41,142 bases of DNA, from assembly GCA_036493475.1 (NCBI GenBank), contig DASXPS010000204.1, positions 1-41,142 of the forward strand, in the 5' to 3' direction. Origin of the DNA: Sporichthyaceae bacterium. GTDB taxonomy: Bacteria > Actinomycetota > Actinomycetes > Sporichthyales > Sporichthyaceae. Made by a program: the position numbers and the translations under genes. The notes below the pieces were generated by a model. That model worked only from the letters and a program-made list of their open reading frames with translations, was not told where the DNA came from and ran no database searches. Below are positions 1 to 7,670 of the stretch, in pieces (within the stretch, counting starts at the first letter, position 1; every line of letters begins with the position of its first letter).

Positions 1-15
1 GATCCGTAGGAGCGC

Positions 16-633
16 TCAGGTTGCGCTCAGGCGTCGACCCTCGGCGAGGAATTCGTCCAACGCATCGTCGGACAGCTCGCGCAGCGGCCGGGCGGCGCCG
101 AACGGCGCGTTGAAGAACGCCCCGGTCCGCGGGGCCCACGGACCGACGTAGACGTAGGGCTCGTCCAGATAGCTGTCACCGGGAGAGATGCCGTAGTTGA
201 CCTCGGACAGCGCAATCCCGAGGTCGAAGTGTTCCGGCCAGAGCACCGGGGTTTCCCCGGGCGCCAGCCGACGCAGCGCCTGCTCACCCCGCCACAACGC
301 GCCCAGCAGATCGGCGGCCACCCCGGCGTCGACGCTCAGCGTCTCCTCCGGATCGACGTCGGTGACGTCCTTGTACAGGCCCTGCGGAGCGCCGCCGTCC
401 ACCCCCACGGCCGCGGCCAACTCGAGACAACTCGCGCCGATCAGGGCCGCGTCACCGCTCGGCCCGATCAGCCGAGTGGCCGTCAGTGCGACGGCGGGCT
501 CGGCAACGGTGGCAATGCCCTCGGCGTTCACCCGCAGCCGGATGGTGGCACTGCGCCGATGCTGCGGGCCGGCCAGGACTTGTTCGCCGATGCCGTGCAG
601 GGCACGACGCGTGGCAGCAGGCTCAGTGAGCAC
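16..633 (-). CDS. conserved hypothetical protein (205 aa)
   Basis: I do not recognise a characterised family. The frame is open further upstream, but I place the start at the GTG at 633 because GGAGGG lies 6 nt upstream of it; translation before that point looks like random frame. The protein is soluble, with no signal peptide or membrane segment. The N-terminal half resembles a beta-rich domain. The C-terminal half carries a WPEHFD motif near residue 132 and a YVYVGPW motif near residue 162, followed by a FFNAPFG segment. The WPxHFD arrangement recalls actinobacterial DUF5996-like proteins, but that link is from memory and weak. It is co-directional with the collagen-like genes but separated from them by a strong hairpin, so probably a separate unit. 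Confidence 0.75.
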   Translation of the reverse strand: MLTEPAATRRALHGIGEQVLAGPQHRRSATIRLRVNAEGIATVAEPAVALTATRLIGPSGDAALIGASCLELAAAVGVDGGAPQGLYKDVTDVDPEETLSVDAGVAADLLGALWRGEQALRRLAPGETPVLWPEHFDLGIALSEVNYGISPGDSYLDEPYVYVGPWAPRTGAFFNAPFGAARPLRELSDDALDEFLAEGRRLSAT

Positions 634-726
634 GAGCGATCCCTCCGGCGGATGATGACGGTGGGACCAGTATCCGGTTCGGGGCAGTGCGGCGAATCGT
701 CGAAGATCTTTCGATCCGCGGAACGC

Positions 727-760
727 CGAACCCCGGCCGGTGGGCACCGGCCGGGGTTCG
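727..760 (-). terminator. hairpin downstream of collagen-like gene 1
   Basis: Arms 727-742 and 745-760 are perfectly complementary (CGAACCCCGGCCGGTG and its complement), leaving a very tight loop. It lies 22 nt after the stop of the minus-strand gene ending at 782. There is no T-run, as is common for high-GC actinobacterial terminators. Confidence 0.7.
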
Positions 761-781
761 TTGTCTGCGATCAGGTCGGCG

Positions 782-1501
782 TCAGACCGAGGCGCAGAGG
801 GCGTAGACGCTCACCGAGTGGGTGACACCGCCGCTGTTCTGCACGCGCACGGTCCAGCCGGACGCAGTCGGGGCCGGGCTGGTGCTGAGCACGCCCACCG
901 CGCTGGACGGGGCCCACGCGCCGCCGCCGGTCACCGCCTTGCCGCCGGAACAGGACACGGTGAAGATCGCGGTCGAGTGCTTGGCGACGTTGAAGGTCTG
1001 CCGGTTGTTCTCGAACCCGGAGACGCCGTTCGTGCCGTTGGCGCCGGCCGCACCGGTGGCGCCCGCAGGACCCGCCGGACCGATGTCACCCGTCGGTCCA
1101 GCCGGACCAGCCGGACCGATGTCACCCGCCGGACCAGCCGGACCGGTGTCACCCGCCGGACCCGTCGGTCCAGCCGGACCGGTGTCACCGGTGGCGCCGG
1201 TGTCGCCCGCCGGGCCCTGAGCGCCGGTCGCACCCGTCTCGCCGGTGTCACCCTTCGGGCCCTGGGCGCTCCAGGAAATGACCTCACCATTGGTGCCACC
1301 GAACACGGCACAGGTGGACGTCGAGTCGACGTGGATGTTGATCAGGCTGTTCAGCTGGGTGAGGCACGCGCTGTAGGTGTGGTTGGTGACCTCGGCCGGG
1401 TGGATCACGGCCATGGCGACGGACGGGACGGTCACCGCGGCGATGGCCAGCGGAGTGACGATTGCCAGCGCCTTGGTGGACGGGCGCGAAATTCCGAACA
1501 A
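782..1501 (-). CDS. secreted collagen-like protein 1 (26 Gly-X-Y triplets)
   Basis: Predicted exported protein of 239 residues. The frame is open upstream to 1654, but I choose the TTG at 1501: a GGGGGGA ribosome site precedes it and the residues that follow ([11 protein letters not shown], then a hydrophobic core ending PSVAMA) align with the signal peptides of the two paralogues to the right. After a Cys-containing head of about 50 residues there is an uninterrupted run of 26 Gly-X-Y triplets (DNA about 1024-1260), rich in GPA, GDT and GDI. The C-terminal domain of about 80 residues has the pattern C[10 protein letters not shown]...GW...VYALC shared by all three paralogues. Bacterial Gly-X-Y runs form collagen-like triple helices; surface or matrix location is inferred from the signal peptide. 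No LPXTG anchor is visible. Confidence 0.82.
   Translation of the reverse strand: MFGISRPSTKALAIVTPLAIAAVTVPSVAMAVIHPAEVTNHTYSACLTQLNSLINIHVDSTSTCAVFGGTNGEVISWSAQGPKGDTGETGATGAQGPAGDTGATGDTGPAGPTGPAGDTGPAGPAGDIGPAGPAGPTGDIGPAGPAGATGAAGANGTNGVSGFENNRQTFNVAKHSTAIFTVSCSGGKAVTGGGAWAPSSAVGVLSTSPAPTASGWTVRVQNSGGVTHSVSVYALCASV
1024..1260 (-). repeat. Gly-X-Y coding repeat tract
   Basis: Twenty-six consecutive Gly-X-Y codon triplets. At DNA level, short units such as GGACCAGCCGGACCG recur in direct orientation, so the tract could change length by slippage or recombination. The two neighbouring paralogues have about 14 triplets (with one extra Gly interrupting the phase) and 6 triplets. Confidence 0.85.
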
Positions 1502-1715
1502 GGTTTCCCCCCAAGGGAATTGGTCTGTAGTGCCGGGCGGAGCCTCTAACGCCGCATCCGGGGTCGCCGGTGGGCGGCGACAAGAAGACTTTGCCGGATG
1601 CTCACCTCCGCGGGATCGGTCGAAGAGCTTGATCACCACTGGCCGGATCGTCATCCGAAAATCAACTGAAGAGCGGGGGCGTTAGGGATAAAGCTGGGAT
1701 GCCTACAAACCGAGG

Positions 1716-1746
1716 GGCGGCCCGGTTCTCGTAGAACCGGGCCGCC
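1716..1746 (-). terminator. hairpin downstream of collagen-like gene 2
   Basis: Perfect 13-bp stem, GGCGGCCCGGTTC (1716-1728) with its complement (1734-1746), and a 5-nt loop TCGTA. It lies 27 nt after the stop at 1774 of the minus-strand gene. Confidence 0.75.
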
Positions 1747-1773
1747 GCCGTGCCTGACTTGTCGTCAGATTCC

Positions 1774-2346
1774 CTATGCGGCCGCGCAAATCGCGTACAG
1801 CTTGACGCTGTGCGTGCTGCCGCTGTCGTTGAACACTCGCGCGGTCCAGCCGGCGCCGTTGGTCGACGGGTAGGAGGCCAGTAGCGCCATCGCGTCCGAG
1901 GTGGGTTGCGCACCACCGCCGGTGACCTTCCTGCCCGCCGGGCAGGACAGCGACAGCGTCGAGGTCTTGTGCTTGGCCAGGGACACCGACTTGGTGACGG
2001 TGGTGTAGCCGGAGACGCCGTTGGCGCCCTTGGCCCCGGCCACACCGGTCGCACCGGCGGGACCGGGTTGGCCCTTCTCGTTCCAGCTCACCTGGCTGAG
2101 CACGACCGAGGCGTTGGACGGGTCACTGGTGTCGGCGCGGATGATCGCCTGGATGTCGGCGCATCCCGGGTCGACGTCCATCACGGTGAAGTACACGAAG
2201 CCGGTCTGGTCAACGCAGGAATTGAAGGTGTGGCCGTCGCTGCTCAGGGCATCGGCCATGGCCACCGAGGGGATGGCCACCGCGGCCATCGCGGCCGGGA
2301 CGAGCAGGGCAAGAGCGCGAGCGGAAGGACGGGCAAAGCGGGCCAT
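1774..2346 (-). CDS. secreted collagen-like protein 2 (short, 6 triplets)
   Basis: 190 residues starting at ATG 2346. Signal peptide MARFARPSARALALLV...PSVAMA with predicted cleavage after about residue 31. The head domain has two Cys residues (SCVDQTG and DPGCADI). A short collagen-like run of six triplets (GQP GPA GAT GVA GAK GAN) leads into the same C-terminal domain as its neighbours: GVSGY, KSVSLAKHKTS, CPAGRKVTGGG, GW, LYAIC. It is clearly a paralogue of the genes at 782-1501 and 2627-3253. The head domains differ while signal peptide and tail are conserved, so the three may present different N-terminal modules on a shared tail. Function unknown. Confidence 0.85.
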   Translation of the reverse strand: MARFARPSARALALLVPAAMAAVAIPSVAMADALSSDGHTFNSCVDQTGFVYFTVMDVDPGCADIQAIIRADTSDPSNASVVLSQVSWNEKGQPGPAGATGVAGAKGANGVSGYTTVTKSVSLAKHKTSTLSLSCPAGRKVTGGGAQPTSDAMALLASYPSTNGAGWTARVFNDSGSTHSVKLYAICAAA

Positions 2347-2580
2347 GATCGAGGTACTCCCGAGAGTTCAGCGGATCCGGTCCCATGCGAAGACCGGGTC
2401 GCCGTTGGCGACACGGCAACTGTGCCCGCCGGCACGGCCGGCCGAATCCGCCGAACGCTTTGCGCAAACTGCCCGATGAGGCAGGAAAAAATCGGTCGAA
2501 CTCCTGGAGTACCCGGGATCAAGTCCAGGTCCGGAAAAGCCGATAGGGCCGCACAACGCGTCCGCTATCGGAACGAGCGC

Positions 2581-2611
2581 GGGCCCCGGTCGGCAATGCC
2601 GACCGGGGCCC
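2581..2611 (-). terminator. hairpin downstream of collagen-like gene 3
   Basis: Perfect 14-bp stem, GGGCCCCGGTCGGC (2581-2594) with its complement (2598-2611), and a 3-nt loop AAT. It lies 15 nt after the stop at 2627 of the minus-strand gene. Confidence 0.75.
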
Positions 2612-2626
2612 TGAAGCCTCGTCAGA

Positions 2627-3253
2627 TCAGACGGCGGCGCAGATTGCGTAGCCGGTGATCTTGTGGCTGGACTTGGCGACGTTCACCATGGTCACGGTCC
2701 AGCCGTTGCCGGACGCGGACGGGCCGGAGCCCTGCATCAGGAACGAACCCGCCGAGGAGGCGCGCACACCGCCGCCGGTCGCCTTCTTGCCGGCCGGGCA
2801 GGACATGGTCCAGGTCATCGCGACGCTCTTCTTGAGCGTCTCGGACTTGGACACGATCTGGTAGCCGGAGACACCATTGGCGCCCTTGGCGCCGGCGGCG
2901 CCGGCCGGACCGGCCGGGCCACCCGGGGTTCCAGCGGCGCCGGCGGGGCCTGCGGGGCCCGCCGGGCCCGCGGGGCCCGCGGGGCCGATGTCGCCCTTGT
3001 CACCCTTGAGCAGCTGGTCCGCGGTGACCGGCAGGCTGCCGGAGTCGCATTCGCCGTTGTTGTCCACGGCGATGCTCAGTACGTTGCCCACGGCGCACAG
3101 AGCGGCGTTGTGACCGTTCAGGATGTTGAGCAGGTCACCGAGGCCAAGCAGGTCACCCACGCCCGCGTTGGCCGGAGCGGCGACGAGGCCGACGGCGATG
3201 GTCAGCGGCGCGACGATGGCGATGGTGCGGCCGGACGGACGGAAACGAGCCAT
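2627..3253 (-). CDS. secreted collagen-like protein 3 (about 14 triplets)
   Basis: 208 residues from ATG 3253, preceded by GGGGGAATCGCTC, which supports this start over an upstream in-frame codon. Signal peptide MARFRPSGRTIAIVAPL...APANA. The head region (GVGDLLGLGDLLNILNG) is unlike those of the paralogues and contains two Cys. The collagen-like run starts GDKGDIG and continues with repeated GPA; one extra Gly (GTPGGPAG) breaks the triplet phase once. The tail carries the family pattern GVSGY, KSETLKKS, CPAGKKATGGG, GNGWTV, YAICAAV. Each gene has its own upstream gap of 125 nt or more and its own terminator, so the three look like separate transcripts rather than one operon. Confidence 0.85.
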   Translation of the reverse strand: MARFRPSGRTIAIVAPLTIAVGLVAAPANAGVGDLLGLGDLLNILNGHNAALCAVGNVLSIAVDNNGECDSGSLPVTADQLLKGDKGDIGPAGPAGPAGPAGPAGAAGTPGGPAGPAGAAGAKGANGVSGYQIVSKSETLKKSVAMTWTMSCPAGKKATGGGVRASSAGSFLMQGSGPSASGNGWTVTMVNVAKSSHKITGYAICAAV

Positions 3254-3438
3254 GAGCGATTCCCCCTGGGATGACAAGCCCTCCGGAAGGACCTCAACGC
3301 CATCCGGGCCGCCTACTGATGACGACAGCGAGAATGTCGGGTTGCCGGCAGCTGTTCGGGTCGCCCGAAGGGATCGACTCCGCTCAGCCGATTCGGCACA
3401 TCCGGATCATGCAAACGGCTGGTGCACCTCCACTGGTT

Positions 3439-3484
3439 CCGGCGTTTCGGGCCATCAACGCGGCCTGATACCCCGAAACGCCGG
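3439..3484. promoter_or_regulatory. inverted repeat in divergent intergenic region
   Basis: The 370-nt gap 3254-3623 separates the minus-strand collagen-like gene from the plus-strand lipoprotein. It holds a 13-bp perfect inverted repeat, CCGGCGTTTCGGG (3439-3451) with its complement at 3472-3484, and a 20-nt spacer. With divergent genes on both sides it is not placed like a terminator and may be an operator or a structured leader. I see nothing else definable in the gap. Confidence 0.4.
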
Positions 3485-3623
3485 ACGAGGCTGGGGGTGG
3501 GGCGCCCCGGTTGTCCGATTTGTCCGGGTCGGCGTACGACATATGGCCTATCGGGTGAACGGGGCCGACGTCGGGGCCGTCCCTGTAGGAGCATGGGACC
3601 GGCATTCTTGGGGAGGCGGACAT

Positions 3624-4652
3624 ATGAGGCGGATGGCGGCACTGGCCGCCGCAGGGCTCGCCTGCGTGCTGGCCGGGTGCGGTGCGCCGTCGGTGGTCGG
3701 TGCGCAGTCCGCGCCCGCCCCGAGGACGCCGGCGTCCAGTCCGGTGGACGTCCAGCGGGACAGCGAGGAAGCCCACCTCGGCGCGATCGCTGCCGAAGCC
3801 TCGGTGCCCGACTCTGCCGCCTTCCGTACGCCGACTGGGCCCGCCGCCCCGGTGCGCCACTCCGCCGTGGCACCCGCGCACTCCTCGATAGCGCAGCCCG
3901 GGGTTGCCCCGGCCGCACCGCAGGGGACCGCGCCGGATGCGAGGTCCCGCGGCACCTTCACCGAGGTGCCCGCGCGCGGCCCGGAGCTGGTGATGGCCCG
4001 GCCGGGAATGACCGGCCTGCACCCGGTGCGCTGGCAGAGCGCGACCGTGCTCGATCCGCGGACCGTGCGCGTCAGTTTCACCGGCGGCGCGGCGCCGTGC
4101 GACGTCCTGGACTCGGTGCAGGTCGACTACCGGCCAGAGGCCGTGGCCATCACGCTGTTCTCCGGCTCCGACCCCACGCAGCCCGACCGGATGTGCGCCG
4201 CGGTGACCCGGCCGCAGGCGGTCGACGTGCACCTCGCCTCCGCGGTGGACGGCCGCCGGATCACCGACGGTGCGGCGCCCGCGCCGGCCTCCCCCGGCCC
4301 GGTGGCCCCACCCGAGGCGAGCCCGCCGCAGCCCGGCCCGGACGACGGCGCCACCCCGGTCTACGCGCAGCACAACACCGCCGACGCCCACCCGGTGGCG
4401 TGGGACCAGGCCAAGCTGATCGCCCCGCAGGTGGTGCGGATTTACTACACCTCTGGTGTGGCACCGTGTGCGGTGCTCGATCACGTCCGGGTGCGGTGGA
4501 GCGCCGACGCGGTGCAGATCACCCTGTTCCAGGGCCACACGCCCAGCGACAAGCCGCAGATGTGCCCGATGATCGCCCGCCGGGTTTATGTCGACGTCAC
4601 GTTGGACCGGCCTCTCGATGACCGACAGATCACCGATGGGGCAGCGAGCTGA
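3624..4652 (+). CDS. lipoprotein with duplicated Cys-containing domain
   Basis: 342 residues. The ATG at 3624 is preceded by GGGGAGG and starts a lipoprotein signal MRRMAALAAAGLACVLAGC, with lipobox Cys at residue 19. A Pro/Ala-rich linker of about 110 residues follows. Two homologous domains come next, at about residues 133-217 and 256-342. Both begin HPV-x-W, contain a central APC-x-VLD followed by ITLF, a second Cys (RMCAA, QMCPM), then VDV and RITDGA/QITDGA. The paired Cys in each repeat suggests a disulfide in an exported beta domain. It should be anchored on the outer face of the membrane. No function is recognised. Its stop is only 7 bp from the stop of convergent glnE. Confidence 0.8.
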   Translation: MRRMAALAAAGLACVLAGCGAPSVVGAQSAPAPRTPASSPVDVQRDSEEAHLGAIAAEASVPDSAAFRTPTGPAAPVRHSAVAPAHSSIAQPGVAPAAPQGTAPDARSRGTFTEVPARGPELVMARPGMTGLHPVRWQSATVLDPRTVRVSFTGGAAPCDVLDSVQVDYRPEAVAITLFSGSDPTQPDRMCAAVTRPQAVDVHLASAVDGRRITDGAAPAPASPGPVAPPEASPPQPGPDDGATPVYAQHNTADAHPVAWDQAKLIAPQVVRIYYTSGVAPCAVLDHVRVRWSADAVQITLFQGHTPSDKPQMCPMIARRVYVDVTLDRPLDDRQITDGAAS

Positions 4653-4659
4653 CGCTACG

Positions 4660-7647
4660 TCAGTAAAAGACGCGCTCCACCACGGTGCGCGCGCGACGGG
4701 TCACCCGCTTGTAGTCCTCGATCATCCGACCGGCCTGTGCCGGCGCGTAGCCCAGGCAGCGGGCGATCGCGGTGAGTTCGCGTCCCGCCGGTGGCGGGGA
4801 GTCCGCCGGACGGCCGCGAACCAGCATGATCGCGTTGCGCACCCGGCTCGCCAACCGCCACGCCCGGGCCAGCGCCGCGGCATCGGCCGCGTCCAGCAGG
4901 TCGGCGCGACTCGCCGCGTCCAGCGCGTCCAGGGTGCCGGTACAGCGCAACTCGGGCCGGTCGCCCGCGTGGCGCAGCTGGAGCAACTGGGCCACCCACT
5001 CCACGTCGGCCAAGCCGCCCCGACCGAGCTTGGTGTGCGTGGTCGGGTCCGCCCCCCGGGGTAGCCGTTCGGTCTCCACCCGCGCCTTGATCCGGCGGAT
5101 CTCACGAATCTGATCGTCCGTCAGGCCATCGGCGGGATAGCGAATCGGTTCGATCAGCGCCTCGAAGGCGGCCCCCACCTGACGATCACCGGCCAGGTAC
5201 CGGGCACGCAATAACGCTTGGGACTCCCACACGCTGGACCAGCGTCGGTAGTAGGACTCGTAGGAGGCCAGCGAGCGCACCAACGGCCCGTTGCGGCCCT
5301 CCGGTCGCAGGTCGGGATCGACCTCCAGCGACGGCTCCGGTGCGGCCATGTGCATCAGCCGACGCAACTCGTTGGCGATCGACGTGGCGGTGGCGGTGGC
5401 TTCCTGCTCCGCCACGCCCGGCAGCGGATCGTGCACGAACATCACGTCGGCGTCGCTGGAGTAGCCCACCTCCGACCCGCCGAGGCGACCCAACGCGATC
5501 ACCGTGAACCGAGTCGGGCACGGCTTGTCCCCGCAGATCGAGCGGGTGGCCGCCTCCACCGCGCCCTGCAGGGTCACCCCGACCACGTCGCTGAGCGCGG
5601 CGCCCACCGCGGCCACGTCCAGCAGGCCCAGCGTGTCCGCCGCGGCGATGCGGAACAGTTCGCGCCGACGTACCCCGCGCGCGGCAATCGCGGCGGCCTC
5701 GCCCGAACCCGCGCGCCCGACCGCGGCAGTCACCTCGGTCTGCAGCACGTCGTACGGACGCGGGGCCAGGTCCGCGTCGGAGGCGAGCATGGCCACTGCC
5801 TCCGGGGCGCCGGCCAACAGGTCGGCGGCGTACCGGCTGGACGCGAGTACCCGGGCCATCCGCTCTGCCGCCATGCCCTCGTCCCGCAGCAATCGCAGGT
5901 ACCAGGGGGTGGCGCCCAGCGCGTCGGAGACCTGACGGAACGACAGCAGGCCGGCGTCCGGGTCCGCGGCGTCGGCGAACCAACCGAGCATCACCGGTAG
6001 CAACGTGCGTTGGATCGCCGCGCGCCGGGACAACCCCGAGGTCAATGCCTCCAGGTGGCGCAGCGCACCGGCCGGGTCGGCGTAGCCCAGCGCGGCCAAC
6101 TGGGTGCGCGCGGCGTCCGGGGTGAGCCGGGTCTGCTCCCCCGGCAACCGGGCCACCGCGAGCAACAACGGGCGGTAGAACAACTTCTCGTGCAGCCGGC
6201 GCACGTCGAAGGCGTGCCGCTTCCACACGTCGGTGAGCGCCTGCGCCGGGTCGGTGCGCATGCCCATCGAGCGACCCAACCGGCGTAGTTCGTCGGTGGC
6301 ATCGGGCAGCACGTGGGTGCGCCACATGCGGTGCAGCTGGATGCGGTGCTCCAGCGTGCGCAGGAATCGGTAGGCCTCGTCCAGGCTGGCCGCGTCGTCC
6401 CGGCCCACGTAGCCACCCGCGGTCAGCGCGTGCAGTGCGGCCAGCGTGCCGCCCGCGCGCAGTGTCGGGTCGGCGCGTCCGTGCACCAACTGCAGCAACT
6501 GCACGGCGAACTCCACGTCGCGCAATCCGCCGGGACCCAGTTTGATCTGCCGGGCCGCGCGCGCGGCGGTCACCGAGGCCTCCACCCGGCGGCGCATGGC
6601 CTGCACGTCGGCGACGAAGTTCTCCCGTCCCGCGGCCTGCCACACCAACGGCGAGATCGCGTCGGTGTACCGCTCGGCGAGCTCGAGGTCACCGGCCACC
6701 GGCCGGGCCTTGAGCAGCGCCTGGAACTCCCAGGTCTGCGCCCACCGGATGTAGTAGGTGTGGTGGGAGGCGACGGTGCGGACCAGCGGGCCGGCCTTGC
6801 CCTCCGGGCGCAGCCCGGCGTCCACCGGCCAGATGGTGCCCTCCGGGGTGGCCGCCGAGCAGACCCGCATCATCGCGGTGGCCAGCGTGGTCGCGGTGCG
6901 CAACGCGGGGGTGTCGTCCGCCGCGCCGGGCGGCGCCTCGGCCACGAAAATCACGTCGACGTCGCTGACGTAGTTCAGTTCGCGCCCGCCGCACTTGCCC
7001 ATACCGATGACCGCCAGCCGACACGGCGCGGCGTTCTCCGGCAGCCCGGCGCGGGCCACCGCCAGGGCGGCGTCCAGGGTGCCCGCGGCCAGGTCGGCAA
7101 GCTCGGCGGCCACCTCCTCCAGCCCGGCCAGTCCCGTCAGGTCACGCGCGGCCAGGGTGAGCACGCCGCGGCGGTACTGCACGCGCAGCGCCTCGTAGGC
7201 GTCGTTGCCCGCCGAGGAGGCAACCGGCTCGGCGGCGGACGGGTCCGCACCGACCGCGCGCAACAACTCCGCGCGCAACACCTCGGGCTTGGCGGGTGGT
7301 CCGGGCTCGGGTTCCAGCAGCCGCCAGTCCTCGGGGTGGCGCACCAGGTGGTCGCCCAGCGCGGTGGAGACACCGAGCACGGCGATCAACCGATCCCGCA
7401 AGCCGGGTTGCTCGCGCAACGCCGCGCGCAGCGCCCCGGGGTCCTCCGCGTCGGCCAACCGGATCAACGAATCCAACGCCAGGTCCGGGTCGGCCGCCTC
7501 ACCGAGCGCGGCCAACAGCGCCGGGTCGCCGGCGATGTCCAGCGAGGGCAGAGCAATGCGCTCCCTGGCCGTCGCCTCGTCGGCGAAGCCCAGCCGCACC
7601 AGCCGCGACTCGGTCCGCTGGCGGGACGGCTCCGCGGACGTGCTCAC
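4660..7647 (-). CDS. glnE: bifunctional glutamine synthetase adenylyltransferase/deadenylase
   Basis: 995 residues, the usual length for actinobacterial GlnE. Two nucleotidyltransferase domains of the DNA pol beta fold are visible. The N-terminal deadenylase has GMGKCGGRELNYVSDVDVIF near residue 225; the C-terminal adenylyltransferase has ALGRLGGSEVGYSSDADVMF near residue 730. Each is followed by a helical GlnD/PII-uridylyltransferase-like region, with LGPGGLRDVEF and LGRGGLADVEW. The family adds or removes AMP on a Tyr of glutamine synthetase to tune activity to nitrogen supply. It lies 23 nt downstream of the glutamine synthetase gene on the same strand, the glnA2-glnE order known from other actinobacteria, so co-transcription is likely. 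Confidence 0.96.
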   Translation of the reverse strand: MSTSAEPSRQRTESRLVRLGFADEATARERIALPSLDIAGDPALLAALGEAADPDLALDSLIRLADAEDPGALRAALREQPGLRDRLIAVLGVSTALGDHLVRHPEDWRLLEPEPGPPAKPEVLRAELLRAVGADPSAAEPVASSAGNDAYEALRVQYRRGVLTLAARDLTGLAGLEEVAAELADLAAGTLDAALAVARAGLPENAAPCRLAVIGMGKCGGRELNYVSDVDVIFVAEAPPGAADDTPALRTATTLATAMMRVCSAATPEGTIWPVDAGLRPEGKAGPLVRTVASHHTYYIRWAQTWEFQALLKARPVAGDLELAERYTDAISPLVWQAAGRENFVADVQAMRRRVEASVTAARAARQIKLGPGGLRDVEFAVQLLQLVHGRADPTLRAGGTLAALHALTAGGYVGRDDAASLDEAYRFLRTLEHRIQLHRMWRTHVLPDATDELRRLGRSMGMRTDPAQALTDVWKRHAFDVRRLHEKLFYRPLLLAVARLPGEQTRLTPDAARTQLAALGYADPAGALRHLEALTSGLSRRAAIQRTLLPVMLGWFADAADPDAGLLSFRQVSDALGATPWYLRLLRDEGMAAERMARVLASSRYAADLLAGAPEAVAMLASDADLAPRPYDVLQTEVTAAVGRAGSGEAAAIAARGVRRRELFRIAAADTLGLLDVAAVGAALSDVVGVTLQGAVEAATRSICGDKPCPTRFTVIALGRLGGSEVGYSSDADVMFVHDPLPGVAEQEATATATSIANELRRLMHMAAPEPSLEVDPDLRPEGRNGPLVRSLASYESYYRRWSSVWESQALLRARYLAGDRQVGAAFEALIEPIRYPADGLTDDQIREIRRIKARVETERLPRGADPTTHTKLGRGGLADVEWVAQLLQLRHAGDRPELRCTGTLDALDAASRADLLDAADAAALARAWRLASRVRNAIMLVRGRPADSPPPAGRELTAIARCLGYAPAQAGRMIEDYKRVTRRARTVVERVFY

Positions 7648-7670
7648 CGTCTCAACCTAACGGGGCCGGT

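Noticed and set aside
1024-1260. CRISPR or satellite array
   Set aside because: The periodicity is codon-level Gly-X-Y repetition in an open frame, not repeats with unique spacers.
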